Assembly: GCA_026770585.1 (NCBI GenBank)
Contig: MU646334.1
Coordinates: 818,260-830,068 of the forward strand
Reading direction: 5' to 3'
Source: Baffinella frigidus
Lineage: Eukaryota > Cryptophyceae > Cryptomonadales > Baffinellaceae
Length of the DNA: 11,809 nucleotides
Every line of letters starts with the position of its first letter. Within the stretch, counting starts at the first letter, position 1. Below, piece by piece: positions 1 to 5,640 of this stretch. Under the pieces are notes generated by a model. The model saw nothing but the letters and a program-made list of their open reading frames with translations. It did no database searches and was not told the origin of the DNA. Both the position numbers and the translations under genes were made by a program.

Positions 1-66
1 GGGCATCACTAGGAGCCGCAAGTTTGGCCCAAGAAGTCGTAAGTCGCTGTCACGCATCTGGGTTGA

Positions 67-105
67 GGTTTTAGGTTTTAAGGTTTAGGGTTCAGGGTTT
101 AGGGT
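67..105 (+). repeat. Degenerate telomere-like repeat scrap
   Basis: About five degenerate units of the TTTAGGG type, including TTTAGGG, TTCAGGG and TTTTAGG. The G-rich strand is on plus, as in the larger arrays to the right. It is followed by a short island (about 101-135, with GCATTCCTGCGGAGA) that resembles the island at 7027-7062 inside the big array, so the two are related subtelomeric pieces rather than chance matches. Confidence 0.7.
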
Positions 106-169
106 CTCGACTGCATTCCTGCGGAGAGTGCATTTGCCGCGAGGGAGATGGTACAAGGGTTTCGTTGAC

Positions 170-277
170 CCCGGATTCCGGGGCGTTACGTGGCCAATTT
201 GCTTCAGAAAAATCCTTCAAGTTAATTGTCTTCAGGTAAGTTGACTTTTGATGAAAGGTTTGTAGTCCACCGTGTGG
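170..277 (+). repeat. 108-bp dispersed repeat X, copy 1
   Basis: Direct repeat of 1088-1195. Shared landmarks in order are CCGGATTC, GTTACGTG(G/A)CCAA, TTCAAGTTAATT, AAGTTGAC, GAAAGGT and the end CCACCGTGTGG. Its CGTGACCAA-type segment also occurs in elements E and G, and its GTGTGG end resembles the right terminus of G. No coding potential is visible. The sequence upstream of it (110-169) shows nothing recognisable. Confidence 0.8.
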
Positions 278-321
278 TTAGGTTGGATCTGAAAGACTCC
301 TTTGTTACAGTTTAATAGGGT

Positions 322-470
322 AACGGCCTGAAAACGGGGTAATTAGGCTTACGGCATTGCCTAGGACCTCCTACCGTAGGCCGAGACTTTTTGGTCCCAG
401 GATCCCTCGGCCTACGGTAGGAGGTCCTAGGCAATACCGTAATGCCTAACTACCCCATTTTCAGGCCGTT
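322..470. mobile_element. Long foldback element with ~64-nt arms
   Basis: The left arm 322-385 (AACGGCCTGAAAACGGGG... to CGGCCGAG-like end) is nearly the exact reverse complement of the right arm 406-470, with a 20-nt loop at 386-405. The arms differ by only a few substitutions and one base of length. Each arm carries CCTAGG and the 11-bp dyad CCTACCGTAGG (370-380, and inverted at 411-421). No clear target duplication flanks it. It would form a long hairpin if transcribed or extruded. The class is unknown, a foldback or MITE-like element. Confidence 0.85.
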
Positions 471-489
471 GGCCTATGAAGGTCTTTAA

Positions 490-585
490 AAGGGGTTTCT
501 CGCCAACGAAAATTACTACACAACCGCTTTACTATTACTAGTATGATCAAACTGTGTGGTAAGTTCCGTTGGGCGAAACCCTTTC
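490..585. mobile_element. Family A foldback element, copy 1
   Basis: The left arm (AAGGGGTTTCTCGCCAACG..., 490-521) pairs with the right arm (GTGTGGTAAGTTCCGTTGG..., 553-585). The centre is the family A signature, TTTACTATTACTAGTA. The left arm holds an exact GAAAATTACTACAC (508-521). At about 95 bp it is one of the shortest complete A copies. Non-coding. Confidence 0.8.
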
Positions 586-681
586 TAAAAACATTCTCTG
601 AGATCAGGTGAGTAGTTGATCACGTTACTGAAGGCTGATGGGGCCTCTCAAGGTTCTTTCTGAGGTTATGTCCGTCTATAA

Positions 682-799
682 AAACTGTCCATCTATATCC
701 CGTAGGACCCTACCGTAGGAAGGTGCTAGGGCATAGGGAATAGATGGTCATTCCGTCGGATTCCGACGGATCCTGGTACAAATCCGACCATTCGTGGTT
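682..799 (-). repeat. Repeat D, copy 1 (inverted relative to 3684-4082)
   Basis: Close to the reverse complement of 3684-3800. It contains CTGTCCATCTATATCCCGTAGG, here in two overlapping pieces, then the CCTACCGTAGG dyad (709-719), GCTAGGGCAT, and a near-perfect palindrome TCCGTCGGATTCCGACGGA (752-770), ending in ACCATTCGTGGT. The 601-681 stretch before it shows nothing I can name. Confidence 0.8.
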
Positions 800-819
800 G
801 TGCCCAGGTTAACGCAGAA

Positions 820-979
820 CCACACGAGGCTATCTACGCGAACAGAATAAAAGTCGAGTGTAGCGTTTTGTAGGGAGAGGCGCCCGCTTTTCGGGCGCCA
901 CGTGACCAAACATATGAAAATTACTGCACACACGCTTACAATTGATATTTATTCTGTTGGCATGGATAGCCTCGTGTGG
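820..979. mobile_element. Element G, copy 1 (CCAC...GTGG MITE-like)
   Basis: The terminal inverted repeat CCACACGAGGCTAT begins at 820 and its complement ATAGCCTCGTGTGG ends at 979. The arms extend inward through GAACAGAATAAA / TTTATTCTGTT. It is flanked by AA on both sides, a possible 2-bp target duplication. Inside are a GGCGCCCG/CGGGCGCC hairpin (876-899), CGTGACCAAA (901-910) and GAAAATTACTGCAC (916-929), which links it to E and A. A second copy is at 7703-7905. The 980-1087 stretch to its right holds nothing recognised. Confidence 0.8.
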
Positions 980-1087
980 AAGAAGAATAAGGTAAGAGTG
1001 ATCCTGCTTCTCGATATGGCGGGGATTAATCAACTCCAAAGGTCCTACCACTCGGTGGCCTTCGAGGGTTTCATATTTGAATTTGGG

Positions 1088-1195
1088 GCCGGATTCGGGG
1101 GTGTTACGTGACCAAATTTACACCAGAAAATTCTTCAAGTTAATTATCTCTGGGCAAGTTGACCTTTGTTGAAAGGTCCGTATTCCACCGTGTGG
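1088..1195 (+). repeat. 108-bp dispersed repeat X, copy 2
   Basis: Second copy of the repeat at 170-277, in the same orientation, about 910 bp away and diverged by scattered substitutions. Both copies end at CCACCGTGTGG, after which the flanking sequences differ completely. This marks a true repeat boundary. The left boundary is less sharp. Confidence 0.78.
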
Positions 1196-1221
1196 AGGCC
1201 CATCTGGAGCTCGTCCGGGAA

Positions 1222-1340
1222 CATGTTTAATTCAAATTATTTTGTGGGTTATGAAAATTACTACACGAATGTTCTACTGTTACTAGTATATTCATTATGT
1301 GTAGTAAATTACATTGCCAAAATCATTTTAAATTATATAC
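1222..1340. mobile_element. Family A foldback element, copy 2 (AT-rich subtype)
   Basis: Inverted arms 1222-1266 and 1299-1340 pair: ATGTTTAATTCAAATTATTTTG pairs (in part) with CAAAATCATTTTAAATTATAT. The exact GAAAATTACTACAC is at 1253-1266, the complementary GTGTAGTAAATTAC is at 1299, and TACTAGTA lies at the centre. The preceding TCCGGGAACATG recurs before the A copies at 2848 and 3321, so the element may start a little further left. Confidence 0.8.
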
Positions 1341-1364
1341 GTTCCCTGATTGAAGCGGGAAGGT

Positions 1365-1579
1365 CCACTCGAGGCTAGAAATGTAACTGTTTTTAAAACA
1401 GGGAGTCCCTTACAAGTGAAGGGGGGGGGGGAGAGGGGTGTAGTAATTTTCACACATATAGGGGCACTTGGTCACGTATCTCCGGGAATTCCCTGAGATA
1501 CGTGACCAAGCCTGCCCGTGACTTGTACTAAATTTAACAAACCCACATGTAAAATGGTCCCCTTTCCAGCCTCGAGTGG
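1365..1579 (+). mobile_element. Element E1 (CCACTCGAGGCT MITE, 215 bp)
   Basis: The terminal inverted repeat CCACTCGAGGCTAGAAA (1365) matches the complement of TTTCCAGCCTCGAGTGG, ending at 1579. The dinucleotide GT flanks both ends, a likely target duplication. Inside, in order, are an A/T stretch, a G10 run (1421-1430), GTGTAGTAATTTTC (1438-1451) and a hairpin of CTTGGTCACGTATCTC (1467-1482) with GAGATACGTGACCAAG (1495-1510). Sister copies are at 4312-4516 (inverted) and 4601-5362 (interrupted). Too short to encode a transposase, so non-autonomous. Confidence 0.88.
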
Positions 1580-1583
1580 GTCA

Positions 1584-1811
1584 GGTACGCCAGAGAAGCA
1601 GCAGGGTCCAAATTCTCGCATCGACATGCCAGAATGCAGTGGGCGCGCGCGACAGAGCGAGAGAGAGAGCGAGCGAGAGAGAGAAAGAGAGGGAGAGAGA
1701 GGGAGAGAGAGGGAGAGAGAGAGAGAGAGAGGGAGGGAGAGAGGGTGAGAGGGAGAGAGAGAGCGAGAGGGAGAGAGGGAGGGAGGGAGAGAGAGAGAGA
1801 GAGAGAGCGCA

Positions 1812-1847
<36 letters not shown>

Positions 1848-1977
1848 CGGGTCGGAGAGAGAGAGGGAAAGGGTACGCGAGAGAAGCAGCAGGGTCCGAA
1901 TTCTCGCATTGACGAAGCAGGGGGAAGCCACTCTCATAGTCGAGAGAGAGAGAGAGATGGAGAGAGAGAGACAGGGC

Positions 1978-2032
<55 letters not shown>

Positions 2033-2105
2033 CGAACGCCTGGGTGCCGGAGAGAGAGAGAGAGGGAGAGAGAGAGAGACAGACAGAGAGAGAGAGAGAG
2101 AGAGG

Positions 2106-2146
<41 letters not shown>

Positions 2147-2224
2147 AGAGGGTACGCGAGAGAAGCCGCAGGGTCCGAATTCTCGCATCGACGAAGCGGG
2201 GGGAAGCCGCTCTCATAGTCGAGA
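1584..2224 (+). repeat. (GA)n-rich array with ~280-bp higher-order period
   Basis: Three units begin at GGTACGC: 1584-1871 (288 nt), 1872-2150 (279 nt) and 2151-2224 (truncated). Each starts with a conserved head of about 70 nt containing GAGAAGCAGCAGGGTCC and AATTCTCGCAT(C/T)GAC, followed by imperfect (GA)n with GGGA and CGAG interruptions, plus a short CGCACGCGCG run near 1807-1824. The purine strand is plus, so it could form triplex or other non-B DNA. Long ORFs on both strands (Glu/Arg-rich plus, Ser/Leu-rich minus) come from the low-complexity repeat and are probably not genes. Confidence 0.9.
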
Positions 2225-2225
2225 A

Positions 2226-2313
2226 CAATGCGCAGGGTCGGGCAGTAGTAGGTGTTGCTCCTCCGAATGTCCGAAAAGGCGGCGTTCGACAGCTGCAGGC
2301 AAATCTGCGTAGA
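2226..2313 (+). repeat. Repeat F, copy 1
   Basis: First of five F repeats between 2226 and 3298. The core runs CAATGCGCAGGGTCGGGCA, then a GTTGCTCC segment, a CGAATGTCCG hairpin-like segment, and GTTCGACAGCTGCAGGC followed by AAATCTGCGTAGA. It directly follows the truncated third unit of the (GA)n array. Confidence 0.82.
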
Positions 2314-2355
2314 GGGGGAGCAGGGTTTACGGTTCTGGCCGAATTCATGGCATTT

Positions 2356-2470
2356 TCCGTTACCTCATCCGTAGGGACACCCCTATGTCCCTACGGGATT
2401 GCCTACCGTAGGGGCTATGGATTGGCCCTTGATGGGTTATTCACGAAATCCCTTCGTAGGCCGCTGTGTG
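2356..2470 (+). mobile_element. Element I, 5'-truncated copy
   Basis: Matches 5994-6107: TTCCGTTACCT, TCCGTAGGGA / CCCTATG, CTACGGG, TTGCCTACCGTAGGG and the right terminus AAATCCCTTCG...CCGCTGTGTGG. The left terminal inverted repeat present in the 5947 copy is missing here. The sequence to its right at once resumes repeat F, so the fragment interrupts the F array. It carries the 11-bp dyad at 2402-2412. Confidence 0.72.
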
Positions 2471-2471
2471 G

Positions 2472-2540
2472 GTTAGTGGTTGCTCTGCCGGATGGCTGAG
2501 AAGGCGACGTTCGACACCTGCAGGCAAATCTGCGTAGAAC
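2472..2540 (+). repeat. Repeat F, copy 2 (left part missing)
   Basis: Resumes the F sequence at GTTAGTGGTTGCTC and continues through GCCGGATGG, GACGTTCGACACCTGCAGG and AAATCTGCGTAGAA. It lacks the GGGTCGGGCA start seen in copies 1, 3 and 4. More diverged than the others (ACCTGCAGG instead of AGCTGCAGG). Confidence 0.78.
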
Positions 2541-2600
2541 GCGTGGAAAGAATTAATGTGTAAGTAATGTTAATGTCTGATGTTTAATTTGAATAGGAAA

Positions 2601-2738
2601 TGTATAATTTAAATAGGATTGTTCAAAATCAAAATTATTTTGGCAATGTAATTTACCAGAGAAAATTATTATACTAGGAATAGTAAAGCATGCGTGTAGT
2701 AATTTTCATTGCCCACAACATTCTAAATTAAATGTATT
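2601..2738. mobile_element. Family A element, copy 3, between F2 and F3
   Basis: The left arm, with ATTATTTTGGCAATGTAATT, and the right arm, with GTGTAGTAATTTTCATTGCC (2694-2713), pair around a centre of TACTAGGAATAGTAAAGC. The exact 14-mer complement GTGTAGTAATTTTC is at 2694-2707. The outer arms are AT-rich and more diverged. F3 begins directly at its right end. Confidence 0.75.
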
Positions 2739-2828
2739 CAATGCGCAGGGTCGGGCATTAGTAGTGGTTGCTCCGCCGGATGTCCGAAAAGGCCGCGTTC
2801 GACAGCTGCAGCCAAATCTGCGTAGAAA
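2739..2828 (+). repeat. Repeat F, copy 3
   Basis: Full-length F copy: CAATGCGCAGGGTCGGGCA, GTAGTGGTTGCTCCGCCGGA, TGTCCGAAAAGGCCGCG, TTCGACAGCTGCAG and AAATCTGCGTAGAA. This is the best copy for defining the unit, about 90 bp. It lies between two A elements. Confidence 0.85.
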
Positions 2829-2847
2829 AGGGGGGTTGGTCCGGGGA

Positions 2848-2977
2848 CGTGTTTAATTGGAATGATTTTGGCAAAGAACTTTACTACACGCAATGAAATT
2901 TACTATGCAAAATGTACTAGTTATCCAAAACATACTAGTATTTTTTATTGCCCAGCGCAATTTAAATTAAACATGTT
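2848..2977. mobile_element. Family A element, copy 4, between F3 and F4
   Basis: Arms CGTGTTTAATTGGAATGATT (2848) and AATTTAAATTAAACATG (right end) pair. Inside are TTGGCAA...TTTACTACACG on the left and TTATTGCCCA on the right. It has two partly duplicated central segments (CTAGTTATC and CATACTAGTA), suggesting an internal rearrangement. TCCGGGGA lies just before it, as in other A copies. Confidence 0.75.
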
Positions 2978-3057
2978 GAATGCGAAGGGTCGGGCAGTAG
3001 TAGTGGTTGCTCCGTCGGATGTCTGAAAAAGCCGCGTTCGACAGCTGCAGGCAAATC
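2978..3057 (+). repeat. Repeat F, copy 4
   Basis: GAATGCGAAGGGTCGGGCAG, then GTGGTTGCTCCGTCGGATG, GCCGCGTTCGACAGCTGCAG and GCAAATC. The right end differs from copies 1-3 (CAGTAAAG instead of TGCGTAGA). Followed by an A element. Confidence 0.83.
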
Positions 3058-3078
3058 CAGTAAAGAAAGTGGTTAAAA

Positions 3079-3259
3079 CCAGAGCTTTTTGCCAACGAAA
3101 ATTCCTACACGATTGGGTTATTCTTCGTATACGTTGCATGCTTGGTGATATATGACTCTGGGTAGGTGACTCTCTAGAGCATCTTCTGCTCTCTCGTGTC
3201 GCCTCCCAGAGCTAGAAATAGTAAAGCGTTCGTGTAGTAAATTTCGTTGGCAGGAAAAA
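3079..3259. mobile_element. Family A element, copy 5, with nested B
   Basis: The left arm CTTTTTGCCAACGAAAATTC (about 3083-3112) pairs with the right arm CGTGTAGTAAATTTCG + TTGGCAGGAAAAAG (3231-3259). The centre is expanded by the hairpin element B at 3152-3211. After B the A sequence resumes at CTAGAAATAGTAAAGCG. The element lies between F4 and F5. Confidence 0.8.
3152..3211 (+). mobile_element. Hairpin element B, copy 1
   Basis: A 60-bp foldback: CTCTGGGTAGGTGAC-TCTCTAGAGCA pairs with TGCTCTCTCGTGTCGCCTCCCAGAG. A near-identical copy lies in inverse orientation at 10966-11026. The two share the outer ATGACTCTGGG, so the element extends slightly beyond the stem. It interrupts an A element at its CTAG centre. 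Confidence 0.82.
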
Positions 3260-3298
3260 GCCGCGTTCGACAGCTGCAAACAAATCTGCGTGGAAAAT
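3254..3298 (+). repeat. Repeat F, copy 5 (partial)
   Basis: Only the right half of F: GAAAAAGCCGCGTTCGACAG, CTGCAAACAAATCTGCG and TGGAAAA. It begins where the preceding A element ends, so the left half was lost or replaced by the A insertion. Confidence 0.8.
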
Positions 3299-3320
3299 GG
3301 AAAGAAAGGGATTAATCCGG

Positions 3321-3410
3321 GGAGGTGTTTGATTTAAATTATTTTGGCAATAAAATTTACTGCATAAAATTATCATACTAGTACCTAGTTTTGTATACCT
3401 AGTTTTGTAC
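3321..3410 (+). mobile_element. Left half of a family A element plus a 14-bp tandem duplication
   Basis: GGTGTTTGATTTAAATT, ATTTTGGCAATAAAATTTAC and CATACTAGTA match the left half of family A. The right half is absent. Just after the break, ACCTAGTTTTGTA(T/C) occurs twice in tandem (3383-3396, 3397-3410). The 3411-3496 stretch that follows holds an AGGAGGGATTCTCACC segment resembling part of D and otherwise nothing I recognise. Confidence 0.65.
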
Positions 3411-3496
3411 CAGGAATTAATTAGTTGGTCAGTTTCTGAAATAAAGTATTCAGGGCTGAGAATAGATTTCTCGGGCGACCAGGAGGGATTCTCACC

Positions 3497-3631
3497 GTGT
3501 ATTAATCAATGTGATTAATTAATCAAAGCCTTGCTGCCAACAAAACATGCTACACAGTTGCATCATACTAGTAATAGCAAAGCATTTTTGTAGTAAATTT
3601 CGTTGGCAGAAAAAGGCTTTAATTAATACAC
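3497..3631. mobile_element. Family A element, copy 6
   Basis: The left arm GTGTATTAATCAATGTGATT...AAAGCC...TGCCAACAAAACATG pairs with the right arm TGTAGTAAATTTCGTTGGCA...AAAGGCTTTAATTAATACAC. The centre is CATACTAGTAATAGCAAAGC. The left arm carries an extra AATTAATC-type segment. Confidence 0.8.
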
Positions 3632-3683
3632 TCTCTCAGACAAGACCGGGCGGGATTATCATCAGAGCGATTTGAGGGACAAC

Positions 3684-4110
3684 ACCACGAATGGTCTAAT
3701 TTGTACCAGGATCCGTCGGAATCCGCTGGAATGTCCATCTATTCCTCATGCCCTAGCACTTCCCTACGGTAGGGTCCTACGGGATATAGACGGACAGTTT
3801 TTTATTTGAGCGATTTGAGCGCCGTGAGGGTTGGTGGCGGGAGGGATTCCCACCAGCGCTACTTTCTGGACGACAGTGAACACTGAGCGATGCCGAACCA
3901 CGAACGGTCGGATTTGTACCAGGATCCGTCGGAATCCGACGGAACGTCCATCTTTTCCCTACGGTAGGCTCCTACGGGGTATAGAAGGACAGTTTTGTAT
4001 TTGAGCCGTGAGGGATGGTGGCGGGAGGCGGGTTCCCACCAGCGCTACTTGCGGTACGACAGTGAACACTGAGCCATGTCGAACCACGAACGGTCGGATG
4101 TGCGGGACAC
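3684..4110 (+). repeat. Tandem repeat D (units of 213 and 186 bp, plus a partial)
   Basis: Units start at ACCACGAA(T/C)GGTC: 3684-3896, 3897-4082 and a truncated third at 4083-4110. Each full unit holds the palindromic TCCGTCGGAATCCG, GTCCATCT, the dyad CCTACGGTAGG (3763-3773, 3958-3968), GGACAGTTTT, GTGAGGG and CCCACCAGCGCTACTT, then GACAGTGAACACTGAGC. The 27-bp difference is mostly an extra CGATTTGAGC-type segment and CTCATGCCCTAGC in unit 1. An inverted copy of the first ~118 bp is at 682-799. Confidence 0.87.
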
Positions 4111-4128
4111 TGCAGAGAGGGAAAGGAT

Positions 4129-4268
4129 GTCAGTTGGCAGGATAGGGCGTCAGTTGGCATGATAGGGTGTCAGTTGGCATGATAGGGCGTCAGTTGGCAG
4201 GATAGGGTGTCAGTTGGCATGATAGGGCGTCAGTTGGCAGGATATGGCGTCAGTTGGAAGGATAGGGC
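4129..4268 (+). repeat. 20-bp minisatellite, seven units
   Basis: Seven head-to-tail units of GTCAGTTGGCAGGATAGGGC, exactly 20 bp each. Variation is concentrated at position 12 (G or T) and position 20 (C or T), with single changes in the sixth and seventh units. A broken eighth unit starts at 4269. The flanks contain inverted host sequence (GGGAAAGGATGTCAG at 4119-4133 and CTGACATCCTTTCC at 4300-4313). There are no spacers, so it is not a CRISPR array. Confidence 0.95.
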
Positions 4269-4311
4269 GTCAACTGCAGGCTCATTCGCCACATCCAGGC
4301 TGACATCCTTT

Positions 4312-4516
4312 CCACTCGACGCTGGAAGCGGGAGTATTTTAAATGCGAGGTGGTTAAATTTAGTAACAGGCACGGGCGGGTTTGGTCACATATCTCAAGG
4401 CACACCTTGAATTACGTGACCAAACGCCCCTATTTGTGTGAAAATTACTACACATTTTTTTTCATTTGTAAAAAGAATCCCAGTTTTAAAATAGTCACAT
4501 TTCTAGCCTCGAGTGG
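4312..4516 (-). mobile_element. Element E2 (inverted copy, 205 bp)
   Basis: Begins CCACTCGACGCTGGAAG and ends TTTCTAGCCTCGAGTGG, with TT on both flanks as a possible 2-bp target duplication. Orientation is opposite to E1 and E3. The internal hairpin is TTTGGTCACATATCTCAAGG (4381-4400) with CCTTGAATTACGTGACCAAA (4405-4424), followed by an exact GAAAATTACTACAC (4440-4453). It is inserted in the AAAGG part of a host repeat also seen at 4112-4130. Confidence 0.88.
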
Positions 4517-4600
4517 TTCCTTCTCTACAGTGTACCGCAAACCAGACCAGTAAATTATGGGCGACGATTCGCCACGAACGGTCAGATGTGCGGGACACTG
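4517..4600. repeat. Inverted host repeat between E2 and E3
   Basis: CAGTGTACCGCAAACCAGACC (first part 4530-4549) is the imperfect inverse of GAACGGTCAGATGTGCGGGA + CACTG (4574-4600). The right arm repeats the start of the truncated D unit at 4083-4110 (ACGAACGGTC(G/A)GATGTGCGG). This older repeat is the common target of E2 and E3. Confidence 0.65.
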
Positions 4601-4740
4601 CCACTCGAGGCTAGAAATGTGACTATTTTAAAACAGTCATTCTTCTACAAGTGAAGAAAAAAAATTATGTAGTAATTTTGAGGGGGCCCCAACCCTTTGA
4701 GCCATTCCTATATGAATGTGAAAATCCCAAAAACATGTGT

Positions 4741-5013
4741 CCTCTAACTTCTGATCCCCTCTGCCGATTTCACTTTTCTCGACGGTTCTGAATTTCTCAT
4801 CACGCCCTCTCCAAACCCACTCGTTGAAGTAACTCCAGCGGAGCACATGAAGATGCCAAAAAACTCGCTTTGTTCGTGGAAAGTTGACTAAAACGGTGGA
4901 CCTGTTTCTGGGCCTCTGGTGCCATACATTCCATCTAGTGATTGAAAGAGGGCCTCATGATTCCAGAACCGTCGAGAAAAGTAAAATCGGCCCACGGGGT
5001 CAAAAGTTAAAGC
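4741..5013. repeat. Inverted repeat inside the hAT-like element
   Basis: Arms of about 50 nt (4741-4791 and 4963-5013) pair: CTAACTTCTGATCCCC with GGGGTCAAAAGTTAAAG, then GCCGATTTCACTTTTCTCG with CGAGAAAAGTAAAATCGGC, then ACGGTTCTG with CAGAACCGT. The spacer of about 170 nt shows no recognised content. Confidence 0.78.
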
Positions 5014-5088
5014 CCCGAACGTCCCCACAGAGGTCCGGACGGGCCCGCCTCGGGGTCTCGGCACTTCCCGATCGCCTGTAGCTCGTTC

Positions 5089-5185
5089 CCTGAAATGTGG
5101 CACCCAAGGGTTCCAATGGCGAAGTTTCTTAGAATTTCAAGGGCTACAACTTTGCAATAGGAACCCTTGGGTGCCACATTTCAGG
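5089..5185. repeat. Perfect 26-bp hairpin inside the hAT-like element
   Basis: CCTGAAATGTGGCACCCAAG + GGTTCC (5089-5114) is the exact reverse complement of 5160-5185, with a 45-nt loop. Perfect arms suggest a recent origin or ongoing conversion, compared with the diverged arms at 4741-5013. Confidence 0.88.
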
Positions 5186-5390
5186 TAAACATGTTCCTGT
5201 GCAAAACGGTCGATTGGGCCCCCTCGTAATTTTCACACAAATATGGGCGTTTGGTCACGTATCTCAAGTTACAACTTGAGATACGTGACCAAGCATGCCC
5301 GTGTCTGGTACTAAATTTAACAACCCCACATTTAAAATACTACCACTTCCAGCCTTGACTGGTGCAGAGAGGGAAAGGGTGTCGTTGCAC

Positions 5391-5550
5391 GCAAGATTTC
5401 ATGTCGGAACACACCAGAATCTGTCCACATACAAAAGAGCGTAAGATAGCATCATTGTGTGCCTAAAATAGCATATATATACCCTTATCTGCCGCGTCGG
5501 AAGCCTAAGATAGCGGGACAAAATCTGTCGTGTTCCAAAATTGGATTGCA
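5391..5550. mobile_element. Foldback element with ~36-nt diverged arms
   Basis: The left arm GCAAGATTTCATGTCGGAAC + ACACCAGAATCTGTCC (5391-5426) pairs with the right arm GGACAAAATCTGTCGTGTTC + CAAAATTGGATTGC (5515-5550). Between them are three related words, GTAAGATAGC, CTAAAATAGC and CTAAGATAGC, plus a CATATATATACCC stretch. It directly follows host sequence GCAGAGAGGGAAAGGGTGTC shared with 4111-4130. Confidence 0.7.
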
Positions 5551-5580
5551 TGGCTGACCTCGCCATCTATTCACCCCCCA

Positions 5581-5619
5581 TAGGAAATTCCTAGGACCCT
5601 AGGGATTTCCTACCGTAGG
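5581..5619. repeat. Short hairpin with CCTAGG and the 11-bp dyad
   Basis: TAGGAAATTCCTAGG (5581-5595) pairs with CCTAGGGATTTCCTA (5598-5612) with one mismatch and a 2-nt loop, and overlaps the dyad CCTACCGTAGG (5609-5619). Another example of CCTAGG next to CCTACCGTAGG. 5551-5580 shows nothing recognisable. Confidence 0.75.
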
Positions 5620-5640
5620 GTCGTACAGAACGATTATTTA

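Larger units (their letters stand above)
4680..5225. mobile_element. Nested non-autonomous hAT-like element, 546 bp
   Basis: Terminal inverted repeat GAGGGGGCCCCAA (4680-4692) pairs with TTGGGCCCCCTC (5214-5225). The 8-bp direct repeat GTAATTTT flanks it at 4672-4679 and 5226-5233, and comparison with E1 shows this is one E segment duplicated by insertion. An 8-bp duplication with short G-rich ends is typical of hAT transposons. The short ORFs inside show no transposase motif, so it would depend on a partner. The interior is built of two further inverted repeats (4741-5013, 5089-5185). Confidence 0.82.
4601..5362 (+). mobile_element. Element E3, interrupted by a 546-bp hAT-like element
   Basis: The left end CCACTCGAGGCTAGAAATG is at 4601 and the right end CCAGCCTTGACTGG finishes at 5362. 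TG flanks both sides, while the uninserted host sequence at 4103-4120 reads CACTGCAGAGAGGG. Removing the insert and one copy of its 8-bp duplication leaves 208 bp, matching E1 (215) and E2 (205). Its hairpin is perfect: TTGGTCACGTATCTCAAGTT (5251-5270) with its complement at 5273-5292. Confidence 0.87.

Noticed and set aside
1581-2348. 255-codon minus-strand ORF rich in Ser/Leu
   Set aside because: Complement of the same (GA)n tract. Low complexity, and head differences again alter residues.
1576-2499. 307-codon plus-strand ORF (Glu/Arg-rich) through the (GA)n array
   Set aside because: Its length comes from (GA)n, which lacks stop codons. It continues through repeat F and a truncated element I. 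The differences between its repeated heads are all amino-acid changing.
2226-3298. Repeat F as a tRNA-derived SINE
   Set aside because: GCGTTCGACAGC is only roughly like a B box and TAGTAGTGG only roughly like an A box. No cloverleaf, poly(A) tail or long target duplication is visible.
4129-4268. CRISPR array
   Set aside because: Units are contiguous 20-mers without spacers, in eukaryotic DNA.
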